Source: Paraglaciecola sp. L1A13
Lineage (GTDB): Bacteria; Pseudomonadota; Gammaproteobacteria; Enterobacterales; Alteromonadaceae
DNA length: 64,000 nucleotides
Assembly (NCBI RefSeq): GCF_009796745.1
Contig: NZ_CP047024.1
Span: forward strand, 3,348,001 to 3,412,000
Direction: 5' to 3'
Below, in pieces: positions 56,891 to 64,000 of this stretch; position 1 is the first letter of the stretch, and every line of letters starts with the position of its first letter. Under the pieces are notes generated by a model, which saw only the letters and a list, made by a program, of their open reading frames with translations, searched no databases and was not told the origin of the DNA. The position numbers and the translations under genes were made by a program.

Positions 56891-58510
56891 TTAGAATTTA
56901 TCAAATTGATAGGTAAAGTAGTCGGTTAAGAATTTATCAAAACTGACGATATCAGACTGTTCAATCTGATGCTGGGCATCTAAAGAACTAAGCGCATGCT
57001 TACGAAGCATATCAGCATCAAAAAACTGATATTTTTCCTCACTCAAGCTTTGCTTATAACGTGCTGCCAATTCAATACCTAAGGCTCCGTTGTCTTGATT
57101 TTTGCTCAATAATGTCTCAAGGATCTTAGCTGAAGGCGTCAACTCAGGATTAAGTATCTTCTGCCATTCATGCTCAACTGCCAAACTATATTCGGCAACG
57201 TCTACGTTAGAATCAAGTATTTTGGCAACTTGCCGCATACCAGTGAATAATTCTGTAGCCCATTCAGCCATCGGTATCGATTGGCCACCTTTAGACAAGG
57301 TTAGAGCCGGATCACGGCCGTGATCGACCACAGCTCGAAGATTGGACTCAGTTTCTCGATAAGAATCCGACGTCATATCTGCGCTTGGCATCACTAAACA
57401 ATATAATAAAAACGCATCGAGAAAGAAAAACTGATTCCGCTCAATACCTAATTCGCTAAAGGGGTTTACATCTAATGCTCTGACCTCGATATATTCAACA
57501 CCACGAGCATTCAACGCATCCGTAGGCTTTTCCAAAGGTTTAGTGGGTTGTTTTGGACGTATCGGTGAGTAAAGCTCATTCTCAATTTGCAGCACATTAC
57601 TGTTGAGTTGCTGATAATGTCCGTCTTTTTTAGTGGCATATTTTTCAAAAATTTCAGATGGAGTACTAATAGCTTTACGCAATGAAGCAATATAAGTATC
57701 TACTTGGTTGTAACACGTCATCAAACCGGATTGAGCACTGTTTGTATACCCCAAGTCGCTCATACGCAAAGAAGTAGCATACGGTAAGTATAAAGACCCT
57801 TTTCCGATAGTTTTAAAAGGTAGAGTGGTGGTTTTACCCTTAATAAACGAACTACATAAAGCCGGTGACGCACCATATAAATATGGGATTAACCAACAGA
57901 AACGGCGATAGTTCCTGATAAGTGCAAAATAAGCAGCTGACTTAGTATCCTTGTTATTTTCAGTTCCTTCGACCTTATTGAGCCATAACTGCCAGAAGTC
58001 ATCTGGCAAAGAATAGTTGAAATGCACACCAGCAATTGCTTGCATCATACTACCGTAACGGTTCTTTAGTCCCTCTCGATACAAGCTTTTCATTTTGCCA
58101 ACATTGGATTTTCCAAACTGGGCAATCGGGATTTCGCTTTGATCATCAATGTAGCAAGGCATACTCATAGGCCATAAACATTCGTCACCTATGTTTGCTA
58201 AAGCAAATTTATGTACGTCACGTAATTGACCTATGGTTTTATCCACATCCCGCTCTGGGGGAGTAATAAACTCCAAAAGCGACTCTGAAAAATCGGTAGT
58301 GATATACTCATGTGTCAACGCAGCGCCTAACTTTTCGTTGTGGGGCGTTTGGGCTAACTTACCATTAGGTTGAATACGCAGCGCTTCGCGTTCTATTCCG
58401 TGGTTTATTCCTACCAGCGTCGAGGCAAGATCGTCACCTGCTAAAATAGCTAAACGCTCGCTAAAATCTTTATCTAATGTCTGCAAAATAAATTCCAATA
58501 TAGTCAGCAA
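56891..58510 (-). CDS. gshA: Glutamate-cysteine ligase
   Basis: GshA joins glutamate and cysteine, the first step of glutathione synthesis. The 539-aa protein has the proteobacterial GshA features GINHGIEREALRI (34-46), TDFSESLLEFITPP (72-85) and YIEVRALDVNPFSELGI. The start region (MLTILEFILQ) is not conserved, so the exact start could be a little further in. Confidence 0.95.
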   Translation of the reverse strand: MLTILEFILQTLDKDFSERLAILAGDDLASTLVGINHGIEREALRIQPNGKLAQTPHNEKLGAALTHEYITTDFSESLLEFITPPERDVDKTIGQLRDVHKFALANIGDECLWPMSMPCYIDDQSEIPIAQFGKSNVGKMKSLYREGLKNRYGSMMQAIAGVHFNYSLPDDFWQLWLNKVEGTENNKDTKSAAYFALIRNYRRFCWLIPYLYGASPALCSSFIKGKTTTLPFKTIGKGSLYLPYATSLRMSDLGYTNSAQSGLMTCYNQVDTYIASLRKAISTPSEIFEKYATKKDGHYQQLNSNVLQIENELYSPIRPKQPTKPLEKPTDALNARGVEYIEVRALDVNPFSELGIERNQFFFLDAFLLYCLVMPSADMTSDSYRETESNLRAVVDHGRDPALTLSKGGQSIPMAEWATELFTGMRQVAKILDSNVDVAEYSLAVEHEWQKILNPELTPSAKILETLLSKNQDNGALGIELAARYKQSLSEEKYQFFDADMLRKHALSSLDAQHQIEQSDIVSFDKFLTDYFTYQFDKF

Positions 58511-58558
58511 CCCTCAGTAGATGGGGAGCCTTAATGTTTTTTCAAGGAATATAGACCC

Positions 58559-58584
58559 GCGCTGAACGTTTTTTCACTCAGCGC
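58559..58584. other. Inverted repeat between the M16 protease and gshA genes
   Basis: GCGCTGA-N12-TCAGCGC follows the M16 stop on the minus strand. It has no T run, so it is at best a weak terminator or an attenuating hairpin before gshA. Confidence 0.35.
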
Positions 58585-58590
58585 TCAACC

Positions 58591-61467
58591 TTAATATTCA
58601 ACGGTTAAGTCAACGATTTCCCGACCGATACCTGCTAATTGAGTGCGAATAACACTCGCATCTCCCACTACCACAATTTGCATCGAGTTGGGATCCAGCA
58701 CTTTAGCCGCCAGTGCATTTAGCTCACTTTTACTGATGTTGTTTATAATGTTAGTTTGCGTCGCTCTGTACGACTTATCTAGATTATACGTTAATAAATG
58801 CCGTAAAAACCCCGCTTTACTAGCAGGAGTTTCATACTCCAGCGCATCACCTTGGGTAAATGCATTGCGCATTAATTCTAGCTCAACCTGTGTCATGCCT
58901 TTGTCGTGATAAACGCTTATCTCGTTAAGCATCTCTTGTATGCCATCGGCGGTATTTTCTTGTTTTAAATCAGCGCTAGCATCAAACCAACCTAAAGTTT
59001 TCCCTCCAATAAAACCTGTAGATGCCCCATATGTATAGCCTTTATCTTCACGTAAATTGAGGTTAATTCGACTGCTAAAAACACCACCTAACGCAAAATT
59101 CATTAATTTACTTCTAAATTGTTCACCGGTCGCATCGTAGGGTAAATAACGTTTAAAAACGGTTACCACTGACTGCTTAGCACCCGGTTTATCAACCAAG
59201 TAAAGCACTGGCTTGCCTGTATCTGGAAATTTCGCATAGTCTTTTATCTCATAGGGCTTAGGAGACCAGCCGCTTAAAAAAGCCAACGATTCCTGTAGTG
59301 CTTTTGGTTCAATATCACCGACCACTACCACGTTCGCTTTTGCTGGGGAGTAATAATTATGATAATAGGTTTTGATATCATCCAAAGTAATGTTATCTAA
59401 GGTTTGTAGCGTGCCTGAGTCTGGTAAGCTAACTCGGTTGTCTTTTCCAAATAGCAATTCACTCACAGCCCTGCTCGCTAACACCGATGGATTTTTAACT
59501 TGCTGTTGAAGTGACTGAGCCGTACGTTGTTTTAGACGCAGAAAATCGCTCTCTAAAAAGGCGGGATGAAATAGTTTCTTGTTTAACAAGGCCAACGTTG
59601 CATCAAGGCTACGGGTTAAACTGCTTACGCGTACAGTCGTATAACGGCCGTTAGCGTCAAAATGAATACTGCTACCTAACAAAGCAAGCTGATTAGCCAT
59701 CTCTTCGTTTGTATAGCCTTGGGTCGTTTCATTCATCATTTGTGCGGTTAGCGAAGCCAAGCCCGCTTTATCAATAGGATCGAGTAAGGGACCGCCTTCC
59801 ATATTGAAGCTAATTGACACCGTAGGCGTTTCTTTACTGTCCAAGGTTACTAGGGTTAAACCATTATCGAAGGTCTTTTTTGCAAAGTCCGGCACGTCCA
59901 CCACAGGTGAAGGACCCGCTGATGGTTGCACACTACGCTCAAAGTCATCCACAATTGCTGCTTGTTCAATATGTTCTTTTACTGTACTAAGATCATCCAA
60001 TTTACGAGCTGGTGGAGTAAAGTTTGCCGCTTTTGCTGCAAGCTCTGTATGACCTTTTGGTACTATGCTTAAAACAACACTGGGTTTGCTTTTGATATAG
60101 CGCTTATATACCCGCATCACATCCTCTGCAGTAACGGCATTGTATCGGTCAAGGTCATATTGCACCATGTCAGGCTCGTCATCGAACGTCTGATTGGAGG
60201 CTAAAGTTGATACCTTACCTGACACACTTTGTAAGCCAAAAATAGTTGATGACTCGATCCCTATTTTAGTACGATTTAGGTCATCTTCACTGACGCCTCG
60301 CGCTTCAAATTCTGCGAGAGTTTGCTCAAATCGCTTATATATCTCCGACAGATTAGTGCTGTTTTGTGGATTAGCCAAGGCAATAAGTTGGAATTCGCAG
60401 GCCAACTCTTGGCATGGATGTGACACCAATGCTTGCACGGCATAACCATCTTTAACCAAGTTTTTATAAAATAATGATGTTTTACCTGAGCCTAATATAT
60501 TAGACAATACATCCAATGGCGCTTCATCTTCATGACGCACATATACAGTCGGGTACGTTACTTGTAACAACGGTAAATGTACTTCATCTTCTAACGTAAC
60601 GTAGCGGGTCTCATCTAGGCTGACCAATTCTTTTTTAGCGTTATCTACCACTGGACCAGACGGAATAGGACCAAAGTATTTATTTGCCCATCTAAGTACT
60701 TGCTCAGGTTGAATATCACCGCCAATCGTTAATACCGCATTATTGGGTCCGTACCAGCGTTTAAAGAACGCTTTCAAATCGTCTACGTTAACGCGATTTA
60801 AATCTTCAATATATCCGATGGTTGACCAAGAATAAGGATGGCCTACTGGATACAAGGCCTCTGAGTTACGCTCACTGCGCAATCCATATGGTTGGTTGTC
60901 GTAGCTCTGCCCACGTTCGTTTTTCACTGTTTCACGTTGAATCTCAAACTTTTCTTGGGTAACCGAGTCAAGTATGAATCCCATACGATCTGCTTCCAAC
61001 CACAGCATTTTCTCTAGCTGATTGGCCGGTACAGTTTCAAAGTAATTTGTGCGATCTGAATTGGTGGTACCATTCATATTACCGCCAGCTTCGGTCACAA
61101 TCTTAATATGTTCGTCGTCAGCAACGTTTTTCGAGCCTTGAAACATCATATGCTCAAAAAAATGAGCGAATCCTGACTTACCTACCTCTTCACGCGCAGA
61201 GCCCACATGGTAGGTCACATCAACGCGTACTAACGGATCTGAATGGTCCTCATGCAGAACCACCGTTAAGCCATTTTCTAAGCGATACTTTTTATATGGA
61301 ATGCTGACGCTATTTGGGCTCGCCGAATGCTCAGCAATCAAGGTTACCCCTGAAGGTAAGTTCGAGCTCAACGGTTGTGTCACCGTATTGGTAGGTTGAC
61401 ATGCGACGAGAACGCCAGTAATTGCCGATAATATAAGGATTTTTTTTACCACAGGAAACTTGCCCAT
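58591..61467 (-). CDS. M16 family metallopeptidase, lipoprotein
   Basis: This 958-aa zinc protease of the insulinase/pitrilysin clan has a lipobox VLVAC (Cys23), so it is probably anchored in the envelope. The inverted zinc motif HFFEH gives His102, Glu105 and His106 in the first M16 domain; a second, inactive M16 half follows from about residue 500 (FDNGLTLVTLDSKETPTVSISFNMEGG). Substrates are probably peptides. It lies 80 bp upstream of gshA on the same strand. Confidence 0.93.
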   Translation of the reverse strand: MGKFPVVKKILILSAITGVLVACQPTNTVTQPLSSNLPSGVTLIAEHSASPNSVSIPYKKYRLENGLTVVLHEDHSDPLVRVDVTYHVGSAREEVGKSGFAHFFEHMMFQGSKNVADDEHIKIVTEAGGNMNGTTNSDRTNYFETVPANQLEKMLWLEADRMGFILDSVTQEKFEIQRETVKNERGQSYDNQPYGLRSERNSEALYPVGHPYSWSTIGYIEDLNRVNVDDLKAFFKRWYGPNNAVLTIGGDIQPEQVLRWANKYFGPIPSGPVVDNAKKELVSLDETRYVTLEDEVHLPLLQVTYPTVYVRHEDEAPLDVLSNILGSGKTSLFYKNLVKDGYAVQALVSHPCQELACEFQLIALANPQNSTNLSEIYKRFEQTLAEFEARGVSEDDLNRTKIGIESSTIFGLQSVSGKVSTLASNQTFDDEPDMVQYDLDRYNAVTAEDVMRVYKRYIKSKPSVVLSIVPKGHTELAAKAANFTPPARKLDDLSTVKEHIEQAAIVDDFERSVQPSAGPSPVVDVPDFAKKTFDNGLTLVTLDSKETPTVSISFNMEGGPLLDPIDKAGLASLTAQMMNETTQGYTNEEMANQLALLGSSIHFDANGRYTTVRVSSLTRSLDATLALLNKKLFHPAFLESDFLRLKQRTAQSLQQQVKNPSVLASRAVSELLFGKDNRVSLPDSGTLQTLDNITLDDIKTYYHNYYSPAKANVVVVGDIEPKALQESLAFLSGWSPKPYEIKDYAKFPDTGKPVLYLVDKPGAKQSVVTVFKRYLPYDATGEQFRSKLMNFALGGVFSSRINLNLREDKGYTYGASTGFIGGKTLGWFDASADLKQENTADGIQEMLNEISVYHDKGMTQVELELMRNAFTQGDALEYETPASKAGFLRHLLTYNLDKSYRATQTNIINNISKSELNALAAKVLDPNSMQIVVVGDASVIRTQLAGIGREIVDLTVEY

Positions 61468-61573
61468 TGATTTACACTAGACTATTAGTCTACCCTTTCA
61501 GTCACAATAAAGTCACTCAGCTTATACTGTTTGAATTCACGTTAAATCACATTCTATTCGAAGGATCTAGTGA

Positions 61574-62137
61574 ATGAATCAAGACCCCGTAATTTTCGAC
61601 AAGGACTTTGCATTGCGCCAATTCAGTGGCAATGAGAGCTTATTAGTTAAAATGCTTGGTAAATTTGCGGAGCAATATACTGACGTAGAACAATCTCTGG
61701 TCAGTGATATTCGCTTACAAAATTTAGATGCGGTACGCCAACAAGTTCACACGATTAAAGGCGTTAGTGGCAATTTAGGAATGAATGCACTTCACCAAGC
61801 CAGTCGTGACTTTGAAGCGTATATCAAAAGCGAGTCCCCGGAAAATATTGATTCAACAACTTATCTTGCAGTGCTTATGCAAACACTTGCCACTGTAAAT
61901 CAATATACGCAATCTACAATATCCAATAATAATGTGGTGTCGTCCAGTGCAACGGAAAAGAGTAATCCAAAAGGCAAACAAGAATTGCTCACGGCGTTAA
62001 AAAGAAACGAATTTATTACGCCCAACAAATTAGAGCAATATATACGTGACTGCGCATTAGATAGCGCCACTGAGGCATCTCTGCTCAGCGCTATTGATGA
62101 TTTGGACTATCCAGCAGCGATTGCACTGCTTGAGTAA
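61574..62137 (+). CDS. Hpt domain protein
   Basis: The 187-aa protein contains a histidine phosphotransfer domain (about 10-105) with the phosphorylatable His59 in VHTIKG and a typical four-helix layout (LGMNALHQASRDFEAYI). The C-terminal 70 residues are a separate helical region. It would relay phosphate in a two-component phosphorelay; no kinase or receiver gene is adjacent. Confidence 0.9.
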   Translation: MNQDPVIFDKDFALRQFSGNESLLVKMLGKFAEQYTDVEQSLVSDIRLQNLDAVRQQVHTIKGVSGNLGMNALHQASRDFEAYIKSESPENIDSTTYLAVLMQTLATVNQYTQSTISNNNVVSSSATEKSNPKGKQELLTALKRNEFITPNKLEQYIRDCALDSATEASLLSAIDDLDYPAAIALLE

Positions 62138-62840
62138 TCCGAACTTCCCCATAATCGAAATCGTTTTTGAGCACGCCGATTTTCTTGTTATTAACAAGCC
62201 TGCTGGCGTGAGCGTACAGAATGAGCAAGATGCCTCCGGTATTTTGCCCATTATCTGTGGGCAATTATCTATTGATAAACTTTGGTTGGTGCATCGTTTA
62301 GACAAAGTGACCTCAGGCTTACTTATTTTGGCTAAACATGCTCAAGCCGCGAGCACGTTAGGCAAGCTATTCGAAACGCGCAAAATAGAAAAGTACTACC
62401 TTGCCCTTGGCCCCGCCAAACCCAAAAAGAAACAGGGCACCATCAGCGGTGCAATGAAAAAAATACGTGATGGTAAATGGGCCTTAAGCAAAGATGGTAC
62501 AGCCGTCGCCACAACACAGTTTTTTAGCAAGAGTGTCTCCCCGGGTATCAGGCTGTATTTGCTTAAACCCTTAACCGGTAAAACGCATCAGTTGCGGGTA
62601 ATGCTAAAGAGCTTAGGCAGTCCCATTTTAGGCGATAGTTTGTATAAAGGTTCAGAGCATGACAGAACGTATTTACATGCCTACAGTTTGCGGTTTTGCT
62701 ACCAAACTCAAGAAATTGGTATCTGTTGCTCTCCCACTAGCGGTGAACTGTTTAATACGGAAGCCTGTCAAAAGGCGCTCGAAGAGTACACTCAACCTTG
62801 GTCGCAAAATTGGCCAACTAAAACTGCGCATAAGGGTTAG
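62130..62840 (+). CDS. RluA-type pseudouridine synthase
   Basis: The product converts uridine to pseudouridine in rRNA or tRNA. HRLDKVTSGLLIL carries the catalytic Asp (residue 58 from the TTG at 62130), and VINKPAGVSVQ and LLKPLTGKTHQLRVML are family motifs. It resembles the TIGR01621 subgroup found in marine gammaproteobacteria. The start is uncertain: TTG at 62130 overlaps the Hpt gene by 8 bp and fits the family start, while an ATG at 62097 would add 11 residues from Hpt-coding DNA. Confidence 0.88.
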   Translation: MSNPNFPIIEIVFEHADFLVINKPAGVSVQNEQDASGILPIICGQLSIDKLWLVHRLDKVTSGLLILAKHAQAASTLGKLFETRKIEKYYLALGPAKPKKKQGTISGAMKKIRDGKWALSKDGTAVATTQFFSKSVSPGIRLYLLKPLTGKTHQLRVMLKSLGSPILGDSLYKGSEHDRTYLHAYSLRFCYQTQEIGICCSPTSGELFNTEACQKALEEYTQPWSQNWPTKTAHKG

Positions 62841-62846
62841 CGATCA

Positions 62847-63758
62847 GTGAAATTGGCTATTGTTGGCAACGGCGCCATAGGTAATTTGCTCGCGCTTAAA
62901 TGCCATATTCAACAACAAGAATTTAGCCTTGTCACGCGCACGCAACAAGCATTTACATTAGTTGCCACTGATATCCTTCAACGCGCTCACAATATTCAAA
63001 TCCAACCGTCAACGTTCAGTCAATTAAACAACGCTGATATTATTGTATTGCCTGTCAAGGCTTATCAGATTGCGGATACCGTTGCAGAGTTAAAACCACA
63101 TCTATGTGCTGAACAAACGTTGGTGTTATTACATAATGGAATGGGCGTAATAGAAGCGGTAAAAACATTACTACCCAATAACCCAATTATTGCAGCCACC
63201 ACCAGCCATGCGGCTTACAAACCCAGTACCACTACCATGTTCGAAACAGGTTTAGGCATGTGTCACTTAGGATATATCGCCCGAGGACAAAACTCGGCGG
63301 CCCCCCTGATTAGCAATGACACCAACCGAGATGCATTACTAACGTCACTACTAACACCCTGTTGCTGGCATGCCGATATTGAACAAGCGCTGTGGGATAA
63401 ACTGGCCATAAATGCGGTTATCAACCCATTGACAGCATTGCATCAAATTAAAAATGGCCAATTAGCGCAATCTCAATATAACGCTATCATTGGGGAGATC
63501 TGTTTAGAGACTGCAAACGTTATGACTGCCTGCGGTTTTAGCGCTGAAGCGGGCATACTCATAGATAGGGTAAAACAAGTCATTGAGGCCACCAGCGTAA
63601 ACTATTCGTCTATGTATCAAGACATAGCACACAAGCGCCAATCTGAAATCGTCTTCATCAATGGCTATATCTGCCAGCAAGCTCAAATTCATGGCATAAA
63701 CGTACCAGTGAATCAGAATTTACTTAAGCGCATCACGGCGTTAGAAGCACATTATTAA
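62847..63758 (+). CDS. panE: 2-dehydropantoate 2-reductase
   Basis: PanE (ApbA) reduces ketopantoate to pantoate with NADPH in pantothenate and CoA synthesis. The N-terminal GNGAIGN (6-12), the NGMGV loop, LWDKLAINAVINPLTAL (with the catalytic Lys) and a helical C-terminal domain are present. It is 303 aa and starts 6 bp after the pseudouridine synthase gene, so the two are probably co-transcribed. Confidence 0.93.
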   Translation: MKLAIVGNGAIGNLLALKCHIQQQEFSLVTRTQQAFTLVATDILQRAHNIQIQPSTFSQLNNADIIVLPVKAYQIADTVAELKPHLCAEQTLVLLHNGMGVIEAVKTLLPNNPIIAATTSHAAYKPSTTTMFETGLGMCHLGYIARGQNSAAPLISNDTNRDALLTSLLTPCCWHADIEQALWDKLAINAVINPLTALHQIKNGQLAQSQYNAIIGEICLETANVMTACGFSAEAGILIDRVKQVIEATSVNYSSMYQDIAHKRQSEIVFINGYICQQAQIHGINVPVNQNLLKRITALEAHY

Positions 63759-63813
63759 CGACACTTTAGATGCATAAATCTAAGCCCATGGAAGCATGAA
63801 ACTGCAGACATAA

Positions 63814-63843
63814 AAAAAGCGCCTATGCTAAGCGCTTTTTAAG
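63814..63843. terminator. Bidirectional terminator between panE and lysS
   Basis: AAAAAGCGC and GCGCTTTTT form a perfect 9-bp stem with A and T runs on both sides. Confidence 0.85.
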
Positions 63844-63872
63844 GTTAAAAATGGTGTACATTCAAAGGCTGA

Positions 63873-64000
<128 letters not shown>

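Overview
The window looks like a chromosomal segment of a marine gammaproteobacterium of the order Alteromonadales, probably close to Glaciecola, Paraglaciecola or 'Pseudoalteromonas atlantica'. This is inferred from gene content and base composition judged by eye, not from a search. The clues are the rsxABCDGE-nth operon, MotY (sodium-driven polar flagellum), a MetJ-type operator on a NhaC-family transporter, the yeaG-yeaH-ycgB block with VF530, YgjP and YacL, and queE/queC. Almost all of the sequence is ordinary chromosome with tightly packed, intact genes. I see no IS element, prophage, integrase or CRISPR array.

Layout. 1-9.5 kb: tail of a membrane protein, a DUF3025 protein, an M28 lipoprotein peptidase, asnB, an SDR, an AcuI-type reductase and a minus-strand operon queE / NTF2-like / periplasmic binding protein, divergent from queC. 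10.3-14.9 kb: LysR regulator, uvrB and a MATE pump. 14.9-16.5 kb: a long gene-poor region with a LexA-type SOS box, a hairpin made of inverted DnaA boxes, a possible small SOS transcript, a near-consensus promoter and two identical tRNA-Asn genes. 16.5-23.5 kb: rsxABCDGE-nth. 23.5-31 kb: YwbE-like protein, TauE exporter, a guanidine-II riboswitch with gdx, gloA, glpQ, motY (with a sigma-28 promoter), rnt, peroxiredoxin, bfd, grxD and sodB. 31.2-37.4 kb: yeaG-yeaH-ycgB followed by VF530, ygjP and yacL. 37.5-46.4 kb: a choice-of-anchor I lipoprotein behind a Pho-box-like sequence, BLUF photosensor, CPA1 antiporter, a small lipoprotein, metT behind met boxes, aldo/keto reductase and LysR. 46.4-51.8 kb: fatty-acid oxidation genes (fadH, a crotonase, TetR regulator, acyl-CoA ligase). 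52.4-56.9 kb: a transglycosylase lipoprotein and then a 3 kb tandem array. 56.9-64 kb: gshA, an M16 protease, an Hpt protein, a pseudouridine synthase, panE and the end of lysS.

The most unusual feature is the tandem array at about 53260-56330. It has 14 units with a period close to 229 bp (range 218-231). Each unit carries a core of about 107 bp: GTGAACTTAAT, a palindrome of the TATGACNCGGTCATA type, a G/U-rich linker, and an almost invariant intrinsic terminator with 9-bp arms and 7-8 T. Between cores lie spacers of three related but diverged classes (A, B, C) in mosaic order. The strict conservation of the terminator, a compensatory change in the palindrome of copy 11, and frame-breaking indels in the opposite-strand reading frames favour a non-coding element. 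A tandem family of about 100-nt small RNAs (5' hairpin, G/U-rich linker, terminator) or a clustered array of protein-binding palindromes are the two main readings. I could not find a convincing conserved promoter, so the function is open.

Regulatory DNA that ties genes to pathways: guanidine-II riboswitch to gdx, met boxes to the NhaC-type transporter, Pho-box-like repeats to the choice-of-anchor I lipoprotein, FliA promoter to motY, a Fur-like site to bfd, and an inverted repeat between the crotonase-fadH operon and its TetR regulator.
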